Shown: positions 1 to 8,013 of the stretch, piece after piece
Position numbering within the stretch: position 1 is the first letter of the stretch
Layout: the number at the start of each line of letters is the position of its first letter
The notes under the pieces: generated by a model
Told to the model about the DNA's origin: nothing
Database searches by the model: none
The model's input: the letters and a program-made list of their open reading frames with translations, nothing else
Translations under genes and position numbers: made by a program
NCBI GenBank assembly: GCA_025060415.1
Contig: JANXBT010000001.1
Location: forward strand, 371,546 to 435,545
DNA: 64,000 nucleotides
Direction of reading: 5' to 3'
Source of the DNA: Candidatus Bipolaricaulota bacterium
GTDB taxonomy: Bacteria > Bipolaricaulota > Bipolaricaulia > Bipolaricaulales > Bipolaricaulaceae

Positions 1-2514
1 CACCACGTTCCGGGCCACGCTCGGACCCAGGTTCGTCACCACCAGGGTGTAGGTGAGCGTCGTCCCGGCCACCACCGGATCGGGGCTATCAACCTTTCGG
101 ACCTCGACATCGGCTTGCTCTTTTTGGTAGACCACGAGGGTTACCACCGCTTGGTCGCACGCTCCCTCGGGATCACAGGCCCTATACCCGAAAGTGTCGG
201 TGCCGTAGAACCAGGGGTGGGGGGTGTAGGTGAAGCCGCCTCCCGGACGCAGACTGAACGCGGCCGCATGGGCCGGAGGAATGAGAAGTTCCGCGGTCAG
301 CTCGTCTCCGTCCGGATCCAGATCGTTGCACAGAACGCTACCGATTCCCAAGCCTTCGAATTGCCAACAGCTAAGCGAGCCGGGCTGCCCGTCGTGGGTG
401 TTGAGAGTGGTTCCCTGCTCGAGGGTGTACTCATCGTCTCCGGCCACGGGCGGTTCATTCTCGGGGATGCAAGGGATATTGATGGTCACGACGGAGGTCG
501 AAGAATAAGCTCCGCTTGTATCAACCGCGCGATAGAGGAATGAATCAGTGCCTACGAAGAACGTGGGAGGGCGATAGACAAAGGAGCCATCCGGATAAAG
601 GGTCAGCGTGCCTCTGGGCGGCAAGAGGAGCTGCGCGTTGAGCTGCTCCGGCTGGGGGTCAGGGTCCCAGTCATTTCCCAGGACACCGGGGGCGAGAACC
701 CTAAGCTCAGGGACGGGGCCTCTCCCCATATAAGCTTGGCAGCAGTAGCTATCTTCCTGAGCCACGGGAGCGCGGTTTTGAACACTGATGATCACCGTGG
801 CTTCCGAAAAGGCGCCGCTGGGATCCACTGCTCGGTAGCGGAAACTATCCTGCCCGGCGAAGTTCGCGGCAGGGCGATAGATGAAGGATCCATCAGGATT
901 GAAAAACTCAAGGAGGCCATGGGTTGGTCCCTGAACGAGGTGAGCTGTGAGAGGATCCCCATCGGGATCGGAGTCGTTGGCCAGGACCCCGGGTGCGCTC
1001 ACGGTAAGCGCGGTATTTTTAAAGGTTGAGTATCCGTCGTTTAGAGCTGAGGGGGGACGGTTTTGGCCGGTGATGGTGATGGTTACCCGGGCTACGTTCG
1101 ACTCCGCCCCGACCTCGTCCACCGCCTTGTAGAAGAACTGCGTTGTGCCCGTCCATCCCCGCGGCGGGATGTAGGTGAAGCCGCCGTCGAACCACGGAGC
1201 GGGGCCGTGGACTTCAAGCGTACCGATGGGTGGGGGTTCGACAAGGTAAGCGAACCAATCCCATGGGCCGCTGTACACGTCGTTTTCAAGCACACCGGGC
1301 GCGGGGATGACGAGGGGCTGGTTCATCTCGCCTTGGTACGCGTCATCGAAGGCGTGAAAGCCCACAAGAGCCATAACGCGGATGATCACACGGGCCTCCG
1401 AAAACGCTCCGCTGGTGTCCATCGCCCGGTAAGTGAACGTGTCTGTGCCCTCGAAATTCCTCGGCGGTCGATACTTGAAGGACCCGTCGGAGTTGAAGTA
1501 TTCCAGCGTACCGTGCTCTGGGCCTGCGACCAGCTGGGCTACAAGGAACTCCGGGCTCAGGTCGGGATCGGTGTCGTTTCCCAGAACCCCCGGAGCCGCA
1601 ACGGTGAGTGGCACGTTGCGGGATGTTCCGTAGAAATCGTTTCGAGCCGCGGGAGCACGGTTCTGCACGGTGATCGTCACCGTGGCCGTATTCGAGTTCG
1701 CCCCATCCCCGTCCCGGGCTTGGTAGGTGAACGTCGTCGTCCCGGCCCAGTTGGCCGGCGGGGTGTAGGTGAACGACCCGTTTGGGTTGAGGGTCAACGT
1801 TCCCTGGGTCGGTCCGGACACGAGCTCTGCGGTGAGGGCATCCCCATCAGGGTCGGAGTCGTTGGCGAGCACCCCGGGCGCGCCCACGCTAAGCGGCGTG
1901 TTCTTGTACGTCGTGTAGCTGTCGTTCTGGGCCGTGGGGGGGCGATTATAGGTCACCTCAAACCGGAATCCAACGCCCACGTAAGTTGGCTGATCGTGCG
2001 GACTGTTCTGGCATGTCACCCGCAAAAAGTAGCGACCTCCCGCTTGGAGATGACCCTTTACGTCAACATCCAGGGTGTAGGCACAGGACCAGCAGCAATC
2101 GGATCGTCCATATCCGCAGGGGCATTGCCCATCTGAGCGCGATCCCAGCGAAATTTCCTGGTAGCTTGGGGAAGTGCGTACAAGATACGCACTTCCGAAG
2201 TTGTCCCAGTTGCAGCGGACGCGAGCCGCCGTAACGGTAGCGTCCGCGGGGATGTCGATCCCGGCGCTATATACAGTAAACACGCAGTTAGAAACCGTGT
2301 CACGGGTCGGGGCAACCCAGGAACTGGTGTAGTCTTTACACCACCCGGGAACGGTGAAATACGTGGGGATGTAGGACCCACACGAGGTGTCGGAGATGCT
2401 CACATTCGAGCTGCTGTCCACGTAGACCGTCGTACCACCAAGCCCGGTTGGGCCCCAGAAAACCGTTGCCAAAAGGACGGTTATGCTGACGAGATATCCT
2501 TTTAGCGTTCGCAT
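1..2514 (-). CDS. Secreted repeat protein with six cadherin/Ig-like repeats and a DUF11 repeat (3' end outside window)
   Basis: An uninterrupted frame of 838 codons runs from ATG 2514 off the left edge. ATG 2520 is also in frame, but an AAAGGGG element lies 8 nt before 2514. Residues 1-26 form a signal peptide (MRTLKGYLVSITVLLATVF). About 160 residues of a Cys-rich beta domain follow, with Cys clusters near 2080-2110. Six repeats of roughly 95-110 residues then begin near nucleotides 1960, 1670, 1375, 1065, 780 and 475. They share N-R-x-P starts, APGVLANDSDPDGD and GSFTYxPP, as in the Bacterial Ig/tandem-95 (Big_9, cadherin-like) family. The last 40 residues (DSPDPVVAGTTLTYTLVVTN) open a DUF11 repeat. 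It is probably a cell-surface or secreted adhesive protein. Its target and anchor are unknown because the C-terminus is missing. Confidence 0.88.
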   Translation of the reverse strand, partial: MRTLKGYLVSITVLLATVFWGPTGLGGTTVYVDSSSNVSISDTSCGSYIPTYFTVPGWCKDYTSSWVAPTRDTVSNCVFTVYSAGIDIPADATVTAARVRCNWDNFGSAYLVRTSPSYQEISLGSRSDGQCPCGYGRSDCCWSCAYTLDVDVKGHLQAGGRYFLRVTCQNSPHDQPTYVGVGFRFEVTYNRPPTAQNDSYTTYKNTPLSVGAPGVLANDSDPDGDALTAELVSGPTQGTLTLNPNGSFTYTPPANWAGTTTFTYQARDGDGANSNTATVTITVQNRAPAARNDFYGTSRNVPLTVAAPGVLGNDTDPDLSPEFLVAQLVAGPEHGTLEYFNSDGSFKYRPPRNFEGTDTFTYRAMDTSGAFSEARVIIRVMALVGFHAFDDAYQGEMNQPLVIPAPGVLENDVYSGPWDWFAYLVEPPPIGTLEVHGPAPWFDGGFTYIPPRGWTGTTQFFYKAVDEVGAESNVARVTITITGQNRPPSALNDGYSTFKNTALTVSAPGVLANDSDPDGDPLTAHLVQGPTHGLLEFFNPDGSFIYRPAANFAGQDSFRYRAVDPSGAFSEATVIISVQNRAPVAQEDSYCCQAYMGRGPVPELRVLAPGVLGNDWDPDPQPEQLNAQLLLPPRGTLTLYPDGSFVYRPPTFFVGTDSFLYRAVDTSGAYSSTSVVTINIPCIPENEPPVAGDDEYTLEQGTTLNTHDGQPGSLSCWQFEGLGIGSVLCNDLDPDGDELTAELLIPPAHAAAFSLRPGGGFTYTPHPWFYGTDTFGYRACDPEGACDQAVVTLVVYQKEQADVEVRKVDSPDPVVAGTTLTYTLVVTNLGPSVARNVV

Positions 2515-2563
2515 CACCATAACCCCTTTCTCCCTCTCTTGGGACCGTGTAAACAAACTATTC

Positions 2564-2593
2564 ATTGTATAGGCGTAGCAAGAAGGCTGTCAA
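2564..2593 (-). promoter_or_regulatory. Sigma-70-type promoter for the repeat protein gene
   Basis: On the minus strand, TTGACA (2593-2588) and TACAAT (2569-2564) are separated by 18 nt. Transcription would start near 2557, giving a leader of about 40 nt before ATG 2514. Confidence 0.6.
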
Positions 2594-3030
2594 GAAGGAA
2601 AGTCCGTCCGCACACAGTGTGCAGCAGGCTTGCTTCCGAAAAGGGCCTGCAAGAAGCAGGCGCATTTTCCAAGCCAAACCCGCCCAGCCTCATGCACATG
2701 GCCGCCTCTTGCCCCGGGGCGAGCCGAAGTTCCTTAAAGCTCCCTTTTCAGCCTGGCTCGATCGTCCCAAAGGTTTCCTCGCCAGCCCGCAGACGCCGAG
2801 CCTCGGCTCTAGCACCTTTTTCGCCTCTCGCCTCACTTCGCTCGCTCTGCCCTTGCGGCGGTTTTTGGGGTGACTCCAGGAGGCCGGGTCGCGAGCTCGC
2901 GCGGTGACGCATCGCTTATCCGGACACGTCTCGGCATCGCTCGAGGAAGCCGCTTGTGCAGCTCCCGCAGGTTCCGAGTCCTGTCCCATTTAAGAAGGGG
3001 CGCAACCCCCTTCCCCCGGTAACGAGGCGC
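2594..3030. other. Gene-poor spacer with inverted repeats
   Basis: About 440 bp lie between the fmt stop and the promoter of the repeat protein. The short open frames here have no family signature or ribosome site. Several small inverted repeats are visible: a CGCGAGCTCGCG palindrome near 2889, a GGGGC/GCCCC-type hairpin near 2996-3018, and GCAGGC/GCCTGC repeats near 2624-2680. The spacer may hold the fmt transcript end or a structured RNA. I could not match it to a known RNA. Confidence 0.5.
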
Positions 3031-3921
3031 TTAAGTGCCAAAACGGCCGCCGCCCTCCCGACAATACCCGTTGAGGAAATCCCTCCCAGACAAGACCCGA
3101 CCGCCCGCGGGCTGAAGCTCCAGCACCTCGAGGCCCCCCTGGCCCGCGGCCACAAGGAGCCGATCCCGCCGGGAAAGGATTGAGCCCGGCGCCCCCAGGC
3201 TTTCCCCCTCCGCAACAACGCGGGTGCGCAAGACCCTCACCAACTCGCCCTGCCAGGTCGTGTAAGCGCCCGGCTTTGGGGAGAGGCCGCGCACCAGATT
3301 GTGGATGCGCCGCGCCTCCCACTCCCAGCGAATTTTTCCGTCCTCCTTATGGAGCTTGGGGGCCGGAGGGCCGTTGGGCGGTTGGGGTCTGGGCTCGATC
3401 TCCCCCCGCCAAAGCTTCTCCACCGTCTCCACCGCGAGCTCCGCCCCAAGCTGGGCCAACCTTCTTTCCAGCTCACCGGCTGTCTCCTCCGGGCCGATCG
3501 CCACCCGGCGCTGAAGGAGGATGGGCCCGGTATCCATCCCCTCGTCCATGAGAAAGGTGGTGACCCCGGTCTCCTCCTCCCCGCGGATGAGGGCCCAGTG
3601 GATGGGCGCGGCTCCGCGGTACTTGGGGAGGAGCGAGGCGTGGACGTTCACGCAGCCCAAACGGGGGATGCGGAGCACGGTCGGCCGCAGGAGCTGGCCG
3701 AACGCGGCGGTCACCAGGATGTCGAGGTCCAAAGAGCGTAGGAGCGCCACGCTTTCTGGGCTATTGATGGACTTGGGCTGCAGGATGGGGAGGCCCAGTT
3801 CCTGGGCGACGAGCTTCACCGGGGGCGGGGTGAGCTTCAGGCCCCGCCCCGCGGGCTTATCCGGCTGGGTGATCACCAACAGGACGCCGAAGCGCTCCGC
3901 CAACGCCCGCAGGGCGGGCAC
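3031..3921 (-). CDS. fmt: Methionyl-tRNA formyltransferase
   Basis: The enzyme formylates Met-tRNA(fMet) with 10-formyl-tetrahydrofolate in the cytoplasm. The active-site region is clear: VNVHASLLPKYRGAAPIHWA (Asn and His) followed by DEGMDTG (Asp). The C-terminal OB-type domain ends with GRDFLNGY. The first usable start is GTG 3921 (296 aa), but the conserved N-terminus continues upstream in the same frame as RLAFAGTSAFA, back to 3954. That matches the usual M-R-x-x-F-x-G-T-P start, with CCG (3957-3955) where the start codon should be. The real protein is therefore probably about 308 aa, with a non-standard start or a base error. It overlaps the end of def, the usual def-fmt order. Confidence 0.93.
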   Translation of the reverse strand: MPALRALAERFGVLLVITQPDKPAGRGLKLTPPPVKLVAQELGLPILQPKSINSPESVALLRSLDLDILVTAAFGQLLRPTVLRIPRLGCVNVHASLLPKYRGAAPIHWALIRGEEETGVTTFLMDEGMDTGPILLQRRVAIGPEETAGELERRLAQLGAELAVETVEKLWRGEIEPRPQPPNGPPAPKLHKEDGKIRWEWEARRIHNLVRGLSPKPGAYTTWQGELVRVLRTRVVAEGESLGAPGSILSRRDRLLVAAGQGGLEVLELQPAGGRVLSGRDFLNGYCREGGGRFGT

Positions 3922-3947
3922 GGCGAAGGCGCTTGTCCCCGCGAAGG

Positions 3948-4469
3948 CTAGGCGCGGACCTGAGCGGTCGAAGGCACCCCCTCCTTACGGGCCTGGAGCT
4001 CGCGGAAGACCCGCAGGACCCGCTGGCGCTCCGCGGGCGGCAGGTGGTCGATGAACAGGACCCCATCCAAGTGGTCCAGCTCGTGGAGGAGCAACCGGGC
4101 TTTCAGGCCCTCGGCCTCGATGATGTGGCGGCCGCCCTCGTGGTCCTGGTACTCCACCTTCACCGCCCGAGGCCGGGGCACCTCGGCCCATACCCCGGGG
4201 AGGGAAAGGCACCCCTCTTCGTCCACCTCCAACTCCTCGGCGCGCCAGAGCACGCGCGGGTTGAGGAGCACGAGGGGATCGCGGTTTTCCTCCAGGCGCA
4301 CCACGGCGGCGCGGAGGGGAAAGCCGATCTGGTTGGCCGCCAGCCCCATCCCCTCCACACGGGCGAAGGCCTCCAGAAGGGCCTCGCTGATGGCGTGGGC
4401 CTCCGCGCTACCGGGGCGTACCGGCCGGGTGGGCTTCCGCAGGATGGGATCAGGGTAAATCCGTACCAA
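3948..4469 (-). CDS. def: Peptide deformylase
   Basis: This 173-aa enzyme removes the formyl group from new proteins. All three metallo-hydrolase motifs are present: GMGLAANQIG, EGCLSLPG and LLHELDHLDG (the HExDH metal site). I chose TTG 4469 because AGGAGG lies 5 nt upstream and the protein then begins MVRIYPDPILR, like other deformylases. A longer open frame reaches 4697 but overlaps recG on the other strand and has no extra family match. fmt follows with an overlapping end. Confidence 0.95.
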   Translation of the reverse strand: MVRIYPDPILRKPTRPVRPGSAEAHAISEALLEAFARVEGMGLAANQIGFPLRAAVVRLEENRDPLVLLNPRVLWRAEELEVDEEGCLSLPGVWAEVPRPRAVKVEYQDHEGGRHIIEAEGLKARLLLHELDHLDGVLFIDHLPPAERQRVLRVFRELQARKEGVPSTAQVRA

Positions 4470-4493
4470 CTTGGCCTCCTCTTCGAGGGGCTT

Positions 4494-4499
4494 ATTATA
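4494..4499 (-). promoter_or_regulatory. TATAAT -10 element upstream of def
   Basis: On the minus strand TATAAT lies 24 nt before the def start, in the 42-bp gap between def and the divergent recG. No good -35 element is visible. Confidence 0.4.
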
Positions 4500-4511
4500 A
4501 GGCCGCACGCG

Positions 4512-6761
4512 ATGCGCGGCGGGGAGTTGGGGGAGCGCCTGGCCTTGTTGCGCAGGGTGATCGCGCTGGAGCGCGAGAAGGGCTTCACCGACCGGGCGGT
4601 GGTGGGCGGCCTGGAGGCCCTGGTGCGACGTCAGTTCCCCGCGGCCGCCCGCGCCGTGGCCGGCTACGCCCAGATGAGCCCCGCGGAGCGGGCGCAAGCC
4701 CTGCAGCGCTTGGAGCGCCTCCTTTCCCAGGACCTCCTGCGCCTAGATAGCCCGATCCGCCTCGCGCCCGGGGTGGGCGAGAAGCGGGAGGCCCTGTTCC
4801 AGAAATTGGGCATCCGCACCGTGGAGGACCTCCTCACTTTCCTGCCCCGCAGGCTGGAGGACCGCACCCAGCGCCGCGCCATCAAGGATCTGCGCGATGG
4901 GGAAAGCGCCCTCGTGGAGGGGGTGTTGCGGGCCAAGTCCAAGGTGAAGGTGCGGCCCAACTTGGAGCTCATCAAGGCGGCCCTGGACGACGGCACCGGC
5001 CTTCTCTTCGGCGTTTGGTTCAACCAGCCCTGGGTCTGGGACTCCCTGGTGCAGGGCGAGCGCTACGCCTTTTTCGGAAAGGTCCAGATCCGGTTCGGGG
5101 AGGTCCAGATGGAGAACCCCGTGTGGGAGAAGGCGGGGGCGAAGGGCCAGACGGGCCGCTTCGTGCCCATCTACCCCAGCACGGAAGGCCTCTCCCAAAA
5201 CGTCTTGCAGGGCGTGATCCGCCGCACCCTGCGGCGCGCCAAGCCCGCCATCCCCGAAATCGTCCCGGCCGAGGTGCGCCAACGCCTGGGCCTCTTCTCC
5301 CGTGCCCAGGCCCTGGAGAAGATCCACTTCCCCGCAAGCCCCGAGGAGTTTGCGAAGGCCCGGGAAACCCTGGCCTTTGAGGAGCTCTTCCTCCTCCAGG
5401 TGGGCCTGGCCCTGCGCAAGAAGAGGGCGGTCGCGGGGCGGCAGATCCAGCCCGATCCCTCCTGGCTGGCGCGCTTCGTGCAAAGCCTCCCCTTCGCCCT
5501 GACCCCCTCGCAGCGGCGGGCGATCGCCAGCATCGAGGCGGACCTGCGCGCGCCCCACCCCATGCTCCGGCTTCTCCAGGGCGACGTGGGCTCCGGCAAG
5601 ACGGTGGTGGCCGCCGCGGCCTGCGCCATGGTGGCCTCCGCGGGCGCCCAGGCCGCGGTCATGGCCCCCACCGAGATCCTGGCCGAGCAGCACTTCTTCG
5701 TGTTCCAGGAGCTCCTCAAGCCCCTGCCCATCCGCGTGGCCCTCCTCAGCGGCGGCCTCCCCCGCCGGGAGCGGGAAAGGCTCCTTGGGGCGATCGCGTC
5801 CGGGGAGGTGGCCGTGGCGGTGGGCACCCACGCCCTCCTCGAGGAGGACGTGGCGTTCCGGGACCTCGCGCTGGTCGTCATCGACGAGCAGCACCGGTTC
5901 GGGGTGGTCCAGCGGGCGGCCCTGGAGAAAAAGGGGCAGGGCACGAACGTCCTCGTCATGTCCGCTACGCCCATCCCCCGCACCGTGGTCCTCACCGTGT
6001 ACGGCGAGTTCGAGCTCTCCGTCCTGACGGAGCTCCCCAGCGCCCGGAGAAACGTGCGGACGGTTTGGCTTTCCCAAAGCCGGCGGGAGGAGGTGTACCA
6101 GGAGGTGGGGCGGCTTTTGGCCCAGGGCGCCAAGGGCTACGTGGTGTACCCCCTTGTGGAGGAGTCGGAGGAGCTGGACCTGCGGGCGGCCACCGTGGCC
6201 TACGAGGAGCTCCGGGCCCGCTTCGGCGGGGTCGTGGGGCTCCTCCATGGCCGCATGCCCCCGGAGGAGAAGCGCGCGGCCATGGGCGCCTTTCGCGAGG
6301 GGAAGATCCGGCTCCTGGTGGCCACCACCGTGGTGGAGCTCGGGCTGGACGTGCCCGATGCTTCGTTCATGGTCATCGAGCACGGGGAGCGGTTCGGCTT
6401 GGCCCAACTGCATCAGCTCCGGGGCCGGATCGGCCGGCAGGGGCAGGAGGCGATCTGTTGGGTTCTGGCCGATCCCACCACGGAGGAGGCGCGGGCGCGG
6501 CTCGCCGCCTTCCGCGACCTCACCGACGGGTTTAAGATCGCCGAGGCGGACCTGCGGATTCGGGGCCCGGGCGACCTTTTGGGTACGGCCCAGCACGGGT
6601 TCGTCTCCAAGTTCAAGGCCGCGGATCTGGTGCGGGACTTGCCGCTTCTGGAGCGCGCGCGGGCCGAGGCCCGCAGGCTCGTGGAAAAGGGCGTCCCTCC
6701 CGAGCTCGCCGCGGAGGTGGAGCGCCGGTTCGGGGCAGACCTGGAGCTCTTGGGGGTGTGA
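4512..6761 (+). CDS. recG: ATP-dependent DNA helicase RecG
   Basis: The 749-aa enzyme remodels stalled replication forks and Holliday junctions. An N-terminal extension of about 75 residues precedes the wedge/OB region (LGIRTVEDLLTFLPRR and on). Superfamily 2 helicase motifs follow in order: Walker A GDVGSGKT, Walker B DEQHRFG (the RecG form of DExH), SATPIPRT, TTVVELGLDVPDAS and QLRGRIGRQGQ. ATG 4512 is the first in-frame start after the divergent promoter region. Its ribosome site is weak, so the exact start is uncertain. gatC begins on the base after the stop. Confidence 0.95.
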   Translation: MRGGELGERLALLRRVIALEREKGFTDRAVVGGLEALVRRQFPAAARAVAGYAQMSPAERAQALQRLERLLSQDLLRLDSPIRLAPGVGEKREALFQKLGIRTVEDLLTFLPRRLEDRTQRRAIKDLRDGESALVEGVLRAKSKVKVRPNLELIKAALDDGTGLLFGVWFNQPWVWDSLVQGERYAFFGKVQIRFGEVQMENPVWEKAGAKGQTGRFVPIYPSTEGLSQNVLQGVIRRTLRRAKPAIPEIVPAEVRQRLGLFSRAQALEKIHFPASPEEFAKARETLAFEELFLLQVGLALRKKRAVAGRQIQPDPSWLARFVQSLPFALTPSQRRAIASIEADLRAPHPMLRLLQGDVGSGKTVVAAAACAMVASAGAQAAVMAPTEILAEQHFFVFQELLKPLPIRVALLSGGLPRRERERLLGAIASGEVAVAVGTHALLEEDVAFRDLALVVIDEQHRFGVVQRAALEKKGQGTNVLVMSATPIPRTVVLTVYGEFELSVLTELPSARRNVRTVWLSQSRREEVYQEVGRLLAQGAKGYVVYPLVEESEELDLRAATVAYEELRARFGGVVGLLHGRMPPEEKRAAMGAFREGKIRLLVATTVVELGLDVPDASFMVIEHGERFGLAQLHQLRGRIGRQGQEAICWVLADPTTEEARARLAAFRDLTDGFKIAEADLRIRGPGDLLGTAQHGFVSKFKAADLVRDLPLLERARAEARRLVEKGVPPELAAEVERRFGADLELLGV

Positions 6762-7049
6762 ATGATCGACGAGGCGGTGATGGCCAAGGTGGAGGCGTTG
6801 GCGGGGCTGCGGCTCTCCCCCGAGGAGCGCGAAAGGCTGCGCGCGGATTTGGCCAAAATCCTCGCGTACTTCCGGAAGCTGCAGGAGGTGGACACCGAGG
6901 GGGTGCCGCCCTTCTCCCCCCTTCCGGGGCAGACGAACGTGCTGCGGGAGGACGAGCCCGCGCCCTCCCTGCCCCGCGAGGCGGCGTTGCGCCACGCGCC
7001 CGACCCGGCGGACGGCTACTTCCGGGTGCCCCCGCTCTTCCCCTCATGA
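6762..7049 (+). CDS. gatC: Asp/Glu-tRNA amidotransferase subunit C
   Basis: The 95-aa protein carries the GatC pattern: an N-terminal helix pair (IDEAVMAKVEALAGLRLSPEE), a middle DLAKILAYFRKLQEVDTEGV, and the LREDEP belt segment. GatC tethers GatA and GatB in the complex that converts mischarged Glu-tRNA(Gln) or Asp-tRNA(Asn). Its ATG directly follows the recG TGA and its own TGA overlaps the next ATG. gatA lies 45 kb away at 51878-53278. gatB is not in the window. Confidence 0.92.
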   Translation: MIDEAVMAKVEALAGLRLSPEERERLRADLAKILAYFRKLQEVDTEGVPPFSPLPGQTNVLREDEPAPSLPREAALRHAPDPADGYFRVPPLFPS

Positions 7050-8011
7050 GGGAAAACCCCGTGCGCGTCGGGGCCCATTGGGTCCTCCGGCGCAGCCGCT
7101 TCGTGCGCCTGGATCGCGACGCCCTGGCGGCCTGGGCGGCGGAGCTCCTCCCCTGGCCCGAGCCCCGCTGGGTGGCCCGCTACCACTTCCGGGGCGAGCC
7201 GGAGCTCACCCTGCGGTACCTCCTCCTCCTGGACGCCCTCAACTTCTGTTTCTGGCCGCCCGCGGGCTTCCCCCGCGTCCCCGGGGAGGCGCGCAAATGG
7301 GGCGTAAGCGGCCCCGACGGGGAGAGGTTGACCGGCTACTACGCCCTAAGCTACGCGCTGCGGCGCGTGGCCGAGGAGGAGCCGGGGTTCTTTGCCGCCG
7401 AGCGCCTGGCCCGCCTCTCCGCCGCGGACCTGCAAGCGGTGCTGGGGGATATCCCGCTTCTCCCCTGGCGGGCGGCCGCGGCCCGGGAGGTGGGCCTCCT
7501 GCTCCTGCGCTTCCGCGGCGCCGCGCGCTTCTTCGCCCTCGCCCGGGGCTCCGCCCCGCGGCTTGTGGAGCTTTTGACCGCGCACCTCCCCATGTTCCGG
7601 GATGGGGCCCTCTACGGGGGGCGATGGGTCCCCTTTCACAAGCGGGCCCAGATCCTCGTGGCCGATGTGTGGGGCACGTTCGGCGGCCAGGGACCGGGGG
7701 CCTTTGCGGATATGGCGTGGCTCACGGCCTTCGCGGACTACAAGCTCCCCCAAATCCTTTGGGCCCGCGGGGTCCTGAGGATCCACCCCGCTTTGGCGGA
7801 GCGGATCCGCCGCGGGGAGCTCCTCCCTTGGGGGAGCGCCGAGGAGGTGGAGCTCCGGGCGGCCACGGTCGTGGCCGTCGAGGAACTCGCCCTTTGGCTG
7901 CGCCAGCAAGGGCGGGAGCTTTTGCCCTTCCAGGTGGATTGGCTCCTTTGGAACGCGGCCCAAACGGCGTTGCCCGTGCCCCACCACCGCACCCTCACCT
8001 GGGCCTACTAG
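7046..8011 (+). CDS. Queuosine-5'-phosphate N-glycosidase family protein (Qng1/DUF2419, queuine salvage)
   Basis: The 321-aa protein matches the Qng1/C9orf64/DUF2419 family, which releases the queuine base from queuosine or its 5'-phosphate. Family-typical segments are LLLLDALNFCFWP, LPWRAAAAREVGLLLLRFRG, LLTAHLPMFRD, FADYKLPQILWARGVLRI, SAEEVELRAATVVAVEEL and VDWLLWNAAQ. It starts on an ATGA overlap with gatC. The next gene, 2 nt downstream, is tgt, the enzyme that puts the base into tRNA, and this strongly supports the salvage role. I assign the family from remembered motifs. Catalytic residues were not aligned. Confidence 0.82.
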   Translation: MRENPVRVGAHWVLRRSRFVRLDRDALAAWAAELLPWPEPRWVARYHFRGEPELTLRYLLLLDALNFCFWPPAGFPRVPGEARKWGVSGPDGERLTGYYALSYALRRVAEEEPGFFAAERLARLSAADLQAVLGDIPLLPWRAAAAREVGLLLLRFRGAARFFALARGSAPRLVELLTAHLPMFRDGALYGGRWVPFHKRAQILVADVWGTFGGQGPGAFADMAWLTAFADYKLPQILWARGVLRIHPALAERIRRGELLPWGSAEEVELRAATVVAVEELALWLRQQGRELLPFQVDWLLWNAAQTALPVPHHRTLTWAY

Positions 8012-8013
8012 CC

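Noticed and set aside
2590-2640. RNase P RNA-like signal (GGAAAGTCC after a helix strand)
   Set aside because: Only this short match to the P-RNA core was found. The other conserved blocks (the AGA-containing CR-IV and the ACAGAA 3' block) are absent, so no RNA gene was called.
4743-6995. Very long open frame on the minus strand opposite recG
   Set aside because: It is a shadow of recG. The translation is His/Gly/Leu-rich low complexity without family motifs. Similar shadows occur opposite tgt, dnaK and the importer genes.
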